This document shows positions 34,201-42,880 of a DNA stretch of 64,000 bases, piece by piece. Where the stretch lies: positions 1,991-65,990 of the forward strand of contig NW_008246081.1 in NCBI RefSeq assembly GCF_000281045.1, read 5' to 3'. The notes under the pieces are model-generated. The model was given only the letters and a program-made list of their open reading frames with translations, made no database searches and was not told the origin of the DNA. Positions within the stretch are counted from its first letter, which is position 1, and the number at the start of each line of letters is the position of its first letter. This stretch comes from Saprolegnia diclina VS20 (lineage: Eukaryota > Oomycota > Saprolegniomycetes > Saprolegniales > Saprolegniaceae). The position numbers and the translations under genes were made by a program.

Positions 34201-34751
34201 AAGTAGTGGTCCAGGAGAAACTGGGTTTTCCGCCGATACGCCTCTTGCCCGAGCGCCAACGAGGCGCGGCGTCCGTCCTGGTCGCGCCGAAGCGCCGCCA
34301 TCTTGGCCTCGAGCGCGTGGATGTCGACGTGGTACATGCGCGCGAGCATGCAGGCCTTGATCTCCAAGTGCTCGCGTGACGACGTATCGAGGCGCAGTGT
34401 CGCGTGCTTGGACGAGGGAGGGTCGTCGGGCGCGACGATTTTCTTGACTCCATCCTGGCGCGGCGTCGTGCGCGGACGCGGCCGGGGGCTCGACGGACAG
34501 TGAATGCGCGGCATCTGCGCAGAGTGCAGCTGGCTCGTGTACACGTTGACCTTTGAGGCGCAGGGTAACTGGACTTTGGCGAGCTTGGCGAGCATCGACG
34601 TGTCCATGACCGGGTGCGGCGACGGCGGCTGCTGGGGCACCATGACCTGGTAAAAGTTGGGCGACCGCGGCGCGGCGGTCGCAGCGCGCGGCGCCGACGC
34701 CTTTTGCACAAAGTCCACGACGGCCTTGGACGGCACGGGCTGCATGTGCAA
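31233..34751 (-). CDS. Large multi-exon protein with C-terminal EF-hand-like motif, function unknown
   Basis: A chain of minus-strand exons starts MHMQPVPSKAVVDFVQKAS at 34751. The first about 190 residues are basic/proline-rich and then helical (KTQFLLDHYFCVD). Long helical stretches follow (MLHVVSNHLPQSKLGLAYLRDVV, LRDVLLNRPTLLPGVVKATPAIL, ALSEYLEKSPETLVDIA, EIAKLYVRKILCDQIDDN), suggesting an alpha-solenoid. Near the end LTLLFAQADEDGNGVLAYQGL is an EF-hand-like loop and IMRIFNMCGEENDQGEHEIKP a second, joined across an intron to GDFATVMRTYPTRPPP, with the stop at 31233. Exon joins in the middle are approximate. I recognise no family; the layout could suit a cytoskeletal or flagellar protein, but that is speculation. 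Confidence 0.6.
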
Positions 34752-35009
34752 ATCAGATTGCCCTATTCTTAGCGCTCATGTCGTATGCAAACGGCAGCGC
34801 ACCGAAACGTCCGTTCCGTTTACTGCGCGCAGGGCCTGCCACGTCACGACGATTCCACCCCATGGAATCCTGGCACATGCGACAAAACCTCTGACAAAAG
34901 CTACTGGCAGCTACTACAGTCTCCCATCGCGAAAGACTGGCTTTGAGTAGCACAGTTAGTAGCCTGCACCGAGGTCTATAATGTAATTAGTTTATAATAG
35001 GGCGTCGAT

Positions 35010-36941
35010 CTACGTCGAGAGCGTCCGCGTCCGCGTGAACGCCTTGCCAATGTTGCCACCGGGGTGGTTCTTCTTGAACGTGCAGCGCTTGATGCCCGTG
35101 AGGGCGACGACTGACTCGGCGACCGCGTTGCAGACCGACTCCTGCGTCACAATGCTCCGCGTCGGAACGCTGTCAAAGAGCCAGTCTTCGGCCGGCGTGT
35201 AGATCGGGAAGTCGCTCGCCTTGAAGAGCGGACTGTCTTCGTTGCCGACGAGGCAGAGCACGTCGACCTCAAACTCGCGGAAGACGTCGGGCAAGTGAAG
35301 GAGCTCGGGCGTCTTGCCGCTGTTGGAGATGAGAATGACCACGTCGCCCGGGTACAAATTGCCGAGCTCGCCGTGCGTCCACTCGCTGCCGTGGATCCAC
35401 TGCGACGGCACCGAGAGCGACGCGAGTGTCGACGCAAAGCGCCGGGCGACGATGCCCGACTTGCCAATGCCGCTGAGGTACACGCGGTTGCGGTTCTCGC
35501 GGCACTGCACGATGCGCGACACGAACGCCTGGAACTGCGCAGCATACTCGAGGTTCGTAAAGAGGCGGCGCATGTGCTAACACGAGATAAGTCATTCTGA
35601 CAGACACGGATAATTCGCATACCAGGAGCGCGTCGATGTCGCGCGTGAGCGACGCGTTCGGGCCTTCGATCGCGCGCAGCACCGTCTCTTGGTCCACCGA
35701 GAGGCGCTTCGGGAGTGGGTGGAACGCCAGCGGAATGAACTTTTGGACGCGAAAGAACGACTCGTCCGTCGGGAGCGCGCCGAGCGTCTCGCAGCACGCG
35801 GCCCGGGTCGCCCCAGCCAGCTTGCCAATGCGCACGGCGCTGTCCGTGTCTTCTGGCATGCCCCAGTGGTGGAAACCGGCGATGAGCCCGCCAAAGAAGG
35901 CGTCTTCCGCACCCGCAGCGTCCGTCAACGAGACGTTCGACGGCAACGGAATGACAGCCGAGAAGCTCTTGCCGCCGCCGAGCTTGTACGCGATCACGGC
36001 GCCCGCCGCGCCGTCCGTGATTGCCACGAACGGGACTTGGAACTTTTCGCGCATGCGGATCGCAATCTCGTCGGCAGACGCAGACGGGTCGTTGGTGAGC
36101 TCTTTCGCTGCCTCCAGCGTCGCCTTGACTACCGTGCTCTTGGCGATGCAGCGCTCGAGGGTCTCCCAGTCGCCAAGCTCGGCTTCATGAATCGCGACAG
36201 ACGGAAGGAGGGCCACGTCGAGAAAGCGCATTGAGCCTGCGTGGGATATGAGTGTTGGATGATGTAGTGAGTCGATGGCACGCACCAGCATCCGTGGCGA
36301 TGTCGAGCATCTCTTCGACTGAGGCCAGAGGCACTTGGTTGATCTCGAGCGAGACGGCCTTGGCCTTCTGGATCGGCTCGGAGAAGAAGAGCTTCATGGC
36401 GTTGGAGGGCAGCTCCATCATGGAGCCGGGCGATACGATCGAGCACTTGTCGCCCGTCGAGCTCACGAACGTCTGGCACACAGAGCTCTCAAACTCGTCC
36501 TTCTGGACCATGTAGTCGGTGCTGATGTTGTGCTTGCGCATGGTTTCGCGGATCATGTCGCCATACTTGTCCGCGCCCTGGTCACACCGGCGTCATGCAC
36601 TGATACGCCGTCGAGCTATCATTTCTACCTGCAGCGACAAGAGGCTCGAGTTGACGCCGAGCACTTGGACCCAGGCCGAGTGGTGCAGCGCGCCGCCCGT
36701 GACAATCTCCTTGGGCGCTGTCTTCTTCTACATACACCGAAGCTACTAAGATGTCATGGCTTACGCCAGCGATTCGTACCGAGTTGAAGACGGTGGCGTG
36801 GGCCGCCGGGAGGCGCTTGACGTGGCTGACGACGTCGACAAGCGACGAGCCGCAGGAGAGGAGGTCGAAGGCGCTGGTCGAGTGCGACCGGCGCAGGACA
36901 TGGTGCATCGAGGACGAAGGAGCGGGCCAGACCATGTCCAT
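35010..36941 (-). CDS. PfkB sugar kinase fused to a KpsF/KdsD-type SIS isomerase domain
   Basis: It reads from about 36941 (MDMVWPAPSSSMHHV; start uncertain). The N-terminal half is a PfkB/ribokinase-type kinase: CGSSLVDVVSHVKRLP, KEIVTGGALHHSAWVQVLG, GADKYGDMIRETMRKHN and the C-terminal motif SLTDAAGAEDAFFGGLIAGF (canonical DTxGAGDxF with substitutions but the last Asp kept). After TRDIDALL a 45-bp intron (GTATGC...GTTAG) joins in frame to AHMRRLFTNLEYAAQFQAFV, which starts a SIS domain: VYLSGIGKSGIVARRFASTL, WTHGELGNLYPGDVVILIS, NSGKTPELLHL and HPGGNIGKAF. HPGG-GK/R and the GIGKSG loop are typical of arabinose-5-phosphate isomerases (KpsF/GutQ/KdsD). The two halves may make and phosphorylate related sugars, for example on a Kdo-precursor route (inference). 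Confidence 0.82.
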
Positions 36942-37689
36942 GAGCAGGTGAAATTGGATATGGCGCTGCCGTCGAAGCCGTTGGAAGCCACGTTCATGCC
37001 CGCGGGACATGTTACGGTGTTGACCAACCAAGATTTAATGTCAATATTTTATTGATTTCACCACCGGAAGCTTCGTATTCGTATGCGTATGAATTAAAAT
37101 ACACCGTATCCTGGCATTAAAAGAGGTGGTATGGCTGAAAACCTCCGTGGAACTCATTGGGTTTGGCCATTGACGCGTGCGTCTGATTGGCCATGTCCAG
37201 TATCGATGAAGGAATATTACCCAATGAGAAGGCGAGATTACTCAACCGGCAGCGTGGCGGGTGATGAGGTTACACACCAGATTCGGTTGACTGGTTCGAG
37301 TGACGTGGATTTCCAGCGCACATGGTCTTCAGCATGGGACTTGGTCTTCATCGAGCTTCGACCCGCAAGAGAAGGTCGCGACCGTGCGCCTTGTGCCCTG
37401 ATCTGGCGCGCCCATTGGATCTCGTACGACGGCTGGTGAAGACAAGCCAGATAATCACATCATCACGGCGCGGTGGCAAACGAGGGAGGCGCACGAATGC
37501 GCAGTAATTTGACTGGAACTGTCCACAGACGAAAGATGGGCAAATATCCTCCCAGTTTCGGGCGCCGACCTTTCTGGGCCGCCTTTTCCGACCGCGCACG
37601 CGTGGTCGTGCGCCGGTACGATTGGCCAAAATACTTCCTTTTAGCCAATCCAAAGCGCGAATGTTGGCGTCCTACAAACACGCAGTGTA
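36942..37689. promoter_or_regulatory. Intergenic divergent region
   Basis: No supported gene. It contains GATTGGCC near 37179 and a pair, ATTGGCCAAA at 37621 and GCCAATC at 37644, 40-70 nt upstream of the start at 37690. Confidence 0.4.
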
Positions 37690-38463
37690 ATGGCGATGGG
37701 ACTTTGCAGTGGCGCCACACAAGCACGCATGGTCGGGCCCGGTACCAACCACAAGGCGAAGCGAACGCACTGGGACGACGAGATCTTGGAGAGCGCGACC
37801 GTCGGGGCCACGTGCACGCAAGGTCTCTGGGTCGAGTGCGCGCTGTGCATCGACAAGGCTGGACAGCCCGCGCGCATTGCGAGCGACAATCCGTTTGGCC
37901 TCAAAAAATGGAAGCGCCACGAAGCGAGCAGGGTGCACCTGCGCCACCTCGGCGAACTGGAGGGCGACGTGTCGACGACCACGGTGGCGACTCTCCTCGA
38001 GCTCTCGGCAGGTGGGCTGCAGTGTCCGGGTATGTACAACGGCGAGGCCCAGCACCTGCGGTTGATGATGCAGTTTGGCGACATCAAAGACAACCGCATC
38101 GAAATTATCGTTGACGACGAGCACGCTGGCGCCTTCAGCCTCGGGTGCGCTAAGACGGCGTATGCCCGGCGCTTCGCGCGCAAAAAGTCGACCAAGCACC
38201 AGATGAAGCGTGCGTGCGCCGCCTGCTTTGCGCTCGCGGGCGACGTGTGCGACAGCTTTTGCAAGCGCGTCGACAAGATGGTGCGCGTCGAGCTCGTGCT
38301 GGACGCGATGCTGTCGGGTGAAACCAACGCCGCCGCGCGCAAGGCGATCGTCGACTTTACAAGGAGCAACCAAAAGGCCAACCCGAACTGGAACCATCTC
38401 TTGGCAAAGGCCAAAGCGTACAAGCAGTCCGTCGCTCGTGACGATAGTCTAGTACGTGGCTAA
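37690..38463 (+). CDS. Unidentified 257-residue protein with a zinc-finger-like segment
   Basis: A single exon starting MAMGLCSGATQARMVG. Residues about 49-90 read VECALCIDKAGQPARIA then KKWKRHEASRVHLRHL, a C-x2-C...H-x5-H spacing reminiscent of BED or C2H2 fingers. Later residues include KRACAACFALAGDVCDSFCKRVDKM. The central part (MYNGEAQHLRLMMQFGDIKDNRIEIIVDDEH) is mixed alpha/beta. I do not recognise a family. Length, composition and codon use are coding-like, and the opposite-strand ORF lacks such motifs. Confidence 0.6.
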   Translation: MAMGLCSGATQARMVGPGTNHKAKRTHWDDEILESATVGATCTQGLWVECALCIDKAGQPARIASDNPFGLKKWKRHEASRVHLRHLGELEGDVSTTTVATLLELSAGGLQCPGMYNGEAQHLRLMMQFGDIKDNRIEIIVDDEHAGAFSLGCAKTAYARRFARKKSTKHQMKRACAACFALAGDVCDSFCKRVDKMVRVELVLDAMLSGETNAAARKAIVDFTRSNQKANPNWNHLLAKAKAYKQSVARDDSLVRG

Positions 38464-38689
38464 ACTACGTGATCTTGGTCTCAATCGCACGCAAAGCGAT
38501 GCCAATGCACCAAATCCGCAACGCAGCAGAGCTGCCGGAGGCCATGTCATTTCTATTATGGCAGCCAATCAGACGACGGCGTTTCGATCCAAGCATTTTG
38601 GCCAATGAAATGAGAGCTTGAATCCGGAAATGCTCCGGGTTTGAACTCCGGCTGGGATTTCCGGAGCCAGCCCGAAAACAGACAGCGCG

Positions 38690-40120
38690 ATGGAGAAGCA
38701 GCTCCTGGTCCGGCTCGAGCAAGCATGGAGCTCGTCGGACGTCGGCGCGTTCTTGGACGCGCCCAAGCTCACGGAGATCATGCCTCACTTCAGCCTCATG
38801 GAGCCAAGCGCGAAGGTCCGCCTCCTCATGGCACTCCAGGTCGCCCAGCAGGAGCTCATGCGCCAGCACCTGTCGCGCGAGCGCCACTTGAACCCGCAGG
38901 CATCGTCGGGCGGCGTCGTGACCTCTGCCGGCCTGCCAATGCACCTTCTGAAGCAGATCTTGGCTCTTGCCGACTCGGACGCGGACGAATGGGTCAAAAT
39001 TGGCTCCGGGCTCGTGCGCAAAATGCTCTTTCCGGCAGTGGGCACCGAGAGCGACTTCTTCAACGACTACATGGCGTCGACGCTCAAGCAGGTGCTCGGC
39101 AAGGTTGACGCGTACCGCGGCGCCGACCTCGCGATCGACGACTGGTTCTCCCACGACCTCGCGTACTTGAACGCCGACCACCCCAAGGTCGCGAAGGGCT
39201 TCAAGACGTCGAACGATCACTTTACTGTCGTCGAAGAAAGCAAAAAGACTGCCGAAGACAAGCCCGCAGTGTCATCGCAGGCGTCACGCCAGGTGATGGC
39301 CAACCGGCGACCAGTGTCCGTCGCGACGGGGCCAGGCGCGCCAGCACCCAAGGCGCCCAAGCCCTCCGTCACGCCAACGTCCGCGATCAACGCGGGGCTT
39401 TCAAAGCGGTCGCTGACAGACATGGGCTCAGAGATCCGTCGTCAAGCCGAGTCGGGCCGCTTCAAACGGCAGCGCAACCGCATCTCAATGATCGACATTG
39501 ACGAGGTCAAGCAGATCGAGTCCGAGAAGGCGCAGAAAGCCGAAGAACGGAAGCAGCAAGCGCGACGGGCCAACAAAGCAGCGTCAGCCTCGGCGACCGA
39601 TGCCAACGCATCCGAAGCCGCGGGCGGTGAAGGCGGTGGCGACGGCGAGGCCATTGGCGACGGCGACGACGCCGCTAACGAGCAGCTCGCAGAGACAGAG
39701 GTGCCAGATGTGGCGACCTACGAAGCCAGCAACAGCCTCTCGGAGGTTGCCGAGGTCATGCAGAACTACCAAGACTACAACCAGCTCATGCAGTACGACA
39801 TGTCGGGGAACGAGTCGTTTGTCGTGCAAGAAGGTCTGCACCACTACGATCAGAACAGCAGCCAAGCCGGCATGTACCAGCGGCAACAACAAGTGCAGCA
39901 GCAAGGGCAACAAGCTCCGCCTTTCCCAGAGCCCATCTCGTATGGCCAGTACATGGACCCGGCGCAGCCAGGCTACAACAATGGCGCCATGTCCAACTAC
40001 GAAGAGGCTCGTGCGGCGCTGCTCCAAATGCAGCAAAGCGGCAACCCAAACAACGCCAACAGCAGCGACTCGTACCAGTACAACGGCGGCTTTATCGACT
40101 CGGCCAACTACTGGCGCTAA
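38690..40120 (+). CDS. NELF-A-like protein (candidate negative elongation factor subunit A)
   Basis: A single exon of 476 residues. The N-terminal about 130 residues are helical: KLTEIMPHFSLMEPSAKVRLL, LMALQVAQQELM, LLKQILALADSDADEWVKIG and LVRKMLF. This order resembles the HDAg-like N-terminal domain of NELF-A, where a VKLKLL segment is followed by an ASLDSDPWVLMVADIL segment. A middle basic segment, KRQRNRISMIDIDEVKQIESEK, recalls the NELF-A LLDISELD region. The rest is low complexity, Ala/Gly/Asp then Gln/Asn/Tyr-rich (QRQQQVQQQGQQ), ending SANYWR. NELF pauses RNA polymerase II and is released by CDK9. I base the assignment on eye-level similarity only. An alternative is an unrelated disordered nuclear protein. 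Confidence 0.5.
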   Translation: MEKQLLVRLEQAWSSSDVGAFLDAPKLTEIMPHFSLMEPSAKVRLLMALQVAQQELMRQHLSRERHLNPQASSGGVVTSAGLPMHLLKQILALADSDADEWVKIGSGLVRKMLFPAVGTESDFFNDYMASTLKQVLGKVDAYRGADLAIDDWFSHDLAYLNADHPKVAKGFKTSNDHFTVVEESKKTAEDKPAVSSQASRQVMANRRPVSVATGPGAPAPKAPKPSVTPTSAINAGLSKRSLTDMGSEIRRQAESGRFKRQRNRISMIDIDEVKQIESEKAQKAEERKQQARRANKAASASATDANASEAAGGEGGGDGEAIGDGDDAANEQLAETEVPDVATYEASNSLSEVAEVMQNYQDYNQLMQYDMSGNESFVVQEGLHHYDQNSSQAGMYQRQQQVQQQGQQAPPFPEPISYGQYMDPAQPGYNNGAMSNYEEARAALLQMQQSGNPNNANSSDSYQYNGGFIDSANYWR

Positions 40121-40155
40121 ACGCAGTGTGGTCGAAGAGACACTAGTATATATCC

Positions 40156-40718
40156 TCATGGAATCGCAAATTTAAGGGGCGTGTGCGCCTCGTTCTCACC
40201 TACGTACGATAAGCTTGCGGTAGAGCTTGAATACGCACCAACTCGAACGAGCTCGTAGACCTGGCGCGGCTTGATGACGTCGAGGCCCCGATCGCGGAGG
40301 CGCTCGTTCATTTTGACGCGGACGCCTTGGGCGTCGGCAATGTCGAGAACGGCGCTTTGACTCTCTACAGCCTACAGTCGCAGAGCGTATGCAGCGTTTT
40401 GATTGCTTGCCTTTGACGGTCTTCATGACGGCCATGAGCTCTTCCAGTTGCGCTTCGTATTTGGCTTGGAGCTCTGCGTGCAACGTCAACACACTGGACG
40501 GTGTACGTACTACCTTCGAGCTCGGCGGGCGTCTTTTCGGAGGACTCGACGAGGCCGTAGCTGTGCGCCTCGCGCTCCTTCTTGACGCCTTCGATGTCGA
40601 TGCCGATTTTGACCGACTTTTGCCGGCAGAGGTCGTCGACGTCCTTGCTGAACGAGGCCTTGACGAAGCCGAGGAGGATGTCGCACGTGACGTTCGTGTT
40701 GAACATCTTGAGCGGCAT
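40156..40718 (-). CDS. Small coiled-coil protein, unidentified
   Basis: The exon start is MPLKMFNTNVTCDILLGFVK at 40718 (an upstream exon is possible, since a GTAG acceptor precedes it). It continues KDVDDLCRQKSVKIGIDIEGVKKEREAHSYG to PAELE. A 44-bp intron (GTAGTA...CGCAG) joins to ELQAKYEAQLEELMAVMKTVKGKQ, a clear amphipathic coiled coil. After another intron comes AVESQSAVLDIADAQGVRVKMNERLRDRGLDVIKPRQVYELVRVG, and a last short exon reads ENEAHTPLKFAIP, stop at 40156. All joins are in frame. The family is unknown. Confidence 0.65.
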
Positions 40719-41210
40719 GTCGTCTACGCCACTCACTTCTTATTGCGCGTCCTATCTGCGCGCAGAAGGTGTACCAAAGCCGTACTTGATCCAGACAAAC
40801 ATCGCGCGGTATGAGCGGTTTCGCATGCAACTGATCCGGTTCACACAACCGGCTCGGTCCAACCGGTTTGCATCAATCAGGGGTAGGTGAGCCGGGTTGA
40901 ACGTTCGGCACGAATCTTTGGTATTTAAAAAACGGTACCACACAGGACATACAATTAGCTAGCTTAAATCTGCCACAATGGATTAAAATACGCACTAGTC
41001 ACTACATGCGTCAGTTGCGCACCACCTCACATTGGGTGGCGGGGACACAGAACGCCCGCTGATTGGCCAAGACTTAAATCGACGAACCAATCGTGTCGCG
41101 AGGCGTCCCTTCGATTTTTTGATTGGGATGCACTTTTGAATTTGCTCCAAGCTGCACAAGGTACCGTGATGCATTCGATGCAGTAGGAAGGGTAGTGAGA
41201 GATAGACTTT
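40719..41210. promoter_or_regulatory. Intergenic region upstream of the THI5 leader
   Basis: It probably holds the THI5 promoter. GATTGGCCAAG near 41059 and CCAATCG near 41088 lie 120-150 bp before the first aptamer. CCGGTT-type repeats occur at 40836-40870. No gene is supported, apart from a possible first exon of the small coiled-coil gene near 40830. Confidence 0.4.
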
Positions 41211-41334
41211 GAGCTGCGGGGGGTGCCTGCGGAGTGTCGTCCCATGCGAACGCATGACTATGGCGATCATTCCAGGGCTGAGATTATACCCTTTACACCT
41301 GATCCGGTTCGTACCGGCGGAGGGACAGCAGCTC
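41211..41334 (+). promoter_or_regulatory. TPP riboswitch aptamer 1 (THI element)
   Basis: P1 is GAGCTGC (41211-41217) pairing with GCAGCTC (41328-41334), a perfect 7 bp. GGGT (41221-41224) pairs with ACCC (41288-41291) as P2. An extended P3 arm follows (CTG..GGAGTG..TCG with CGA..CATTCCAG), capped by an ATGCGAACGCAT hairpin. The pyrimidine-binding CTGAGA is at 41278-41283. P4 is ACCTGATC (41297-41304), and P5 is CCGG/CCGG closing a 6-nt loop (41304-41317). The return strand GCGGAGGGA completes the pyrophosphate pocket. All conserved segments are in the canonical order. The long P3 is typical of eukaryotic aptamers. Confidence 0.94.
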
Positions 41335-41588
41335 CGAGAAGTGAATATGTTAACCAGCGAGGGGTGCTTGTGGAGTGTCGTCCCAGAGAGACTGTCTTTG
41401 TGGGTATGGCGATCATTCCAGGGCTGAGATCATACCCTTTCTACCTGATCCGGTTCGTACCGGCGGAGGGACTGCTGTGTACTAAAAGAGTGAGAGCTAA
41501 TATGTATGTGTGCTCGCCCCCAGATCCAACCCACGACGTACGTACTACGCGTATCGTGTGGTGTGCGCTAACCGCGGCGATGTGTTGA
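41244..41588 (+). promoter_or_regulatory. Upstream ORF through both aptamers, with alternative splice sites
   Basis: An ATG inside aptamer 1 (41244) opens an uninterrupted frame of 114 codons that passes through both aptamers. It stops at 41586-41588, 16 nt before the THI5 start codon at 41605. Candidate donors GTATGT (41504) and GTACGT (41538) and the acceptor CTTGCAG ending at 41597 define introns of 94 or 60 bp, and GTACC also occurs in the P5 loop of both aptamers. Unspliced RNA would present the uORF and block THI5 translation. Splicing, especially from a donor within the aptamers, would remove it. This parallels fungal NMT1 control but is inferred. Confidence 0.6.
41355..41477 (+). promoter_or_regulatory. 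TPP riboswitch aptamer 2 (THI element), tandem copy
   Basis: It begins 20 nt after aptamer 1. P1 is CAGCG (41355-41359) with TGCTG (41473-41477), including one G-U pair. The GGGGTGC start, CTGAGA (41424-41429), ACCTGATC (41443-41450), P5 CCGG/CCGG (41450-41463) and GCGGAGGGA are all present. The P3 inner stem is the same as in aptamer 1, but the apical hairpin differs in sequence (CCCA..AGAGAC / TCTTT..TGGG) while still pairing. That pattern fits selection on structure. The aptamer ends 127 nt before the THI5 start codon. Confidence 0.94.
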
Positions 41589-41604
41589 TACTTGCAGGAC
41601 CACC

Positions 41605-42651
41605 ATGGCCCCCAGCGCTCCGCTCAAGAAGACCACGTTCCTCCTCAACTGGTACGCCAACCCGTACCACACGCCCATCTTCGTCGCCAAGAAGCGCGGC
41701 TTTTACGAAGAAGAAGGCATCGACCTCGCCATCATGGAGACGACCAACCCCAGCGACGTGACTGAGATCGTCGGCTCGGGCGCCGCCGACATGGGCCTCA
41801 AGGCGATGATCCACATCCTCGCCGCCAAGGATCGTGGCATCAACATTACGTCCATGGGTGCGCTCCTCGACGAGCCCCCGACCGGCCTCATCTTCAAGGC
41901 CAGCCTCGGCATCACCAAGTTCACCGACATCGTCGGGAAGCGCGTCGGCTACATCGGCCACTTTGGCAAGATCATGATCGACGACTTGGCCAAGCAGGCC
42001 GGCCTCGCGCCGGACAGCTACACCACCGTGCGCGTCGGCATGAACGTGACGGACGCCATCATGCGCGGCGTCATCGACACGGGCATCGGCTTCACCAACT
42101 TCCAGCGCCTCGAGCTCGAGGAGCTCACGGGCGAGCCGGCGGGCATGCTGCGCATCGACGAGTGCAACGGTCTCGGCTGCTGCTGCTTCTGCTCTGTCAT
42201 GTTTGTCGCGAGCGACGCGTACTTCCAGAAGAACAAGGACACGGTCGCGGCCTTTCTGCGCGCGACGCGCCGCGCGATGGACATCGTGATCGAGTACCCG
42301 GACGTCGCGTGGGAGGACATGTGCATCATGAACCCGCGCCTCCGCTCCACCAAGCGCATGGTCAACGTCGAGGTCGAGGTCGACGGCAAGAAGGCCACTG
42401 CGCGCGTCGAGACGGGCAGCGACGTCTACGAGAAGATCTACCAGCGCACGCTGCCGTACTTTTCGCGCACGCTCCTCAACGTCGAGCGCGACTGGGCCAA
42501 GGTCGGCGACTTCTGCAAGTACCTCCACGTGCTCGAGAACGAGGTCGACCAGCACACGGTCTACTCGAACGAGCTCGTGCCCGCCATGGGCAAGGCGTCC
42601 GTCGAGCCGCTCACGCCGGGTGGCGTCCTCGGCCTCGTCTCGCAGCAGTAA
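41605..42651 (+). CDS. THI5: HMP-P synthase, THI5/NMT1 family
   Basis: A 348-residue single-exon protein close to yeast THI5 length (340). It makes the thiamine pyrimidine HMP-P from PLP and an active-site histidine in a single-turnover, iron-dependent reaction. Visible are LLNWYANPYHTPIFVAKKRGFY (substrate-fold start), the PLP lysine and donor histidine in GLKAMIH (K66, H70; four apart as K62/H66 in yeast), GKRVGYIGHFG, and the metal-binding CCCFC at residues 192-196 within CNGLGCCCFCSVMF. All catalytic features are intact. It sits directly downstream of two TPP aptamers, so end-product control is expected. Codon use matches neighbouring genes, so any transfer is not recent. Confidence 0.96.
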   Translation: MAPSAPLKKTTFLLNWYANPYHTPIFVAKKRGFYEEEGIDLAIMETTNPSDVTEIVGSGAADMGLKAMIHILAAKDRGINITSMGALLDEPPTGLIFKASLGITKFTDIVGKRVGYIGHFGKIMIDDLAKQAGLAPDSYTTVRVGMNVTDAIMRGVIDTGIGFTNFQRLELEELTGEPAGMLRIDECNGLGCCCFCSVMFVASDAYFQKNKDTVAAFLRATRRAMDIVIEYPDVAWEDMCIMNPRLRSTKRMVNVEVEVDGKKATARVETGSDVYEKIYQRTLPYFSRTLLNVERDWAKVGDFCKYLHVLENEVDQHTVYSNELVPAMGKASVEPLTPGGVLGLVSQQ

Positions 42652-42880
42652 AACGCTCCTTGGCGCCGCCTTTAACGCGATGAATCCAATTCTACGTCGT
42701 GTTGGGCCCTTGTCATTCCAGTGGTTACGACTAGCAGCAATAAGATCTCAATGACCTTGGATAGCAGGCATGGCGTAGTAGAGTTCCGGCCACACCAAGT
42801 CCTTTGATGAAGATAGATAACGTCATATTCTTCAGTAGGACGCGCTAGGCTGCAAAAGAAATCCAGCTTGGGCAGCAGCT

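Noticed and set aside
38610-38665. T-arm-like GTTCAAA within CCGG stems, a possible tRNA
   Set aside because: The loop size is wrong, and no acceptor, D or anticodon stems can be drawn. It is better seen as CCGG-rich promoter sequence.
41545-42555. 336-codon minus-strand ORF
   Set aside because: It is antisense to THI5, rich in Arg/Val/Asp as expected from reversed codon bias.
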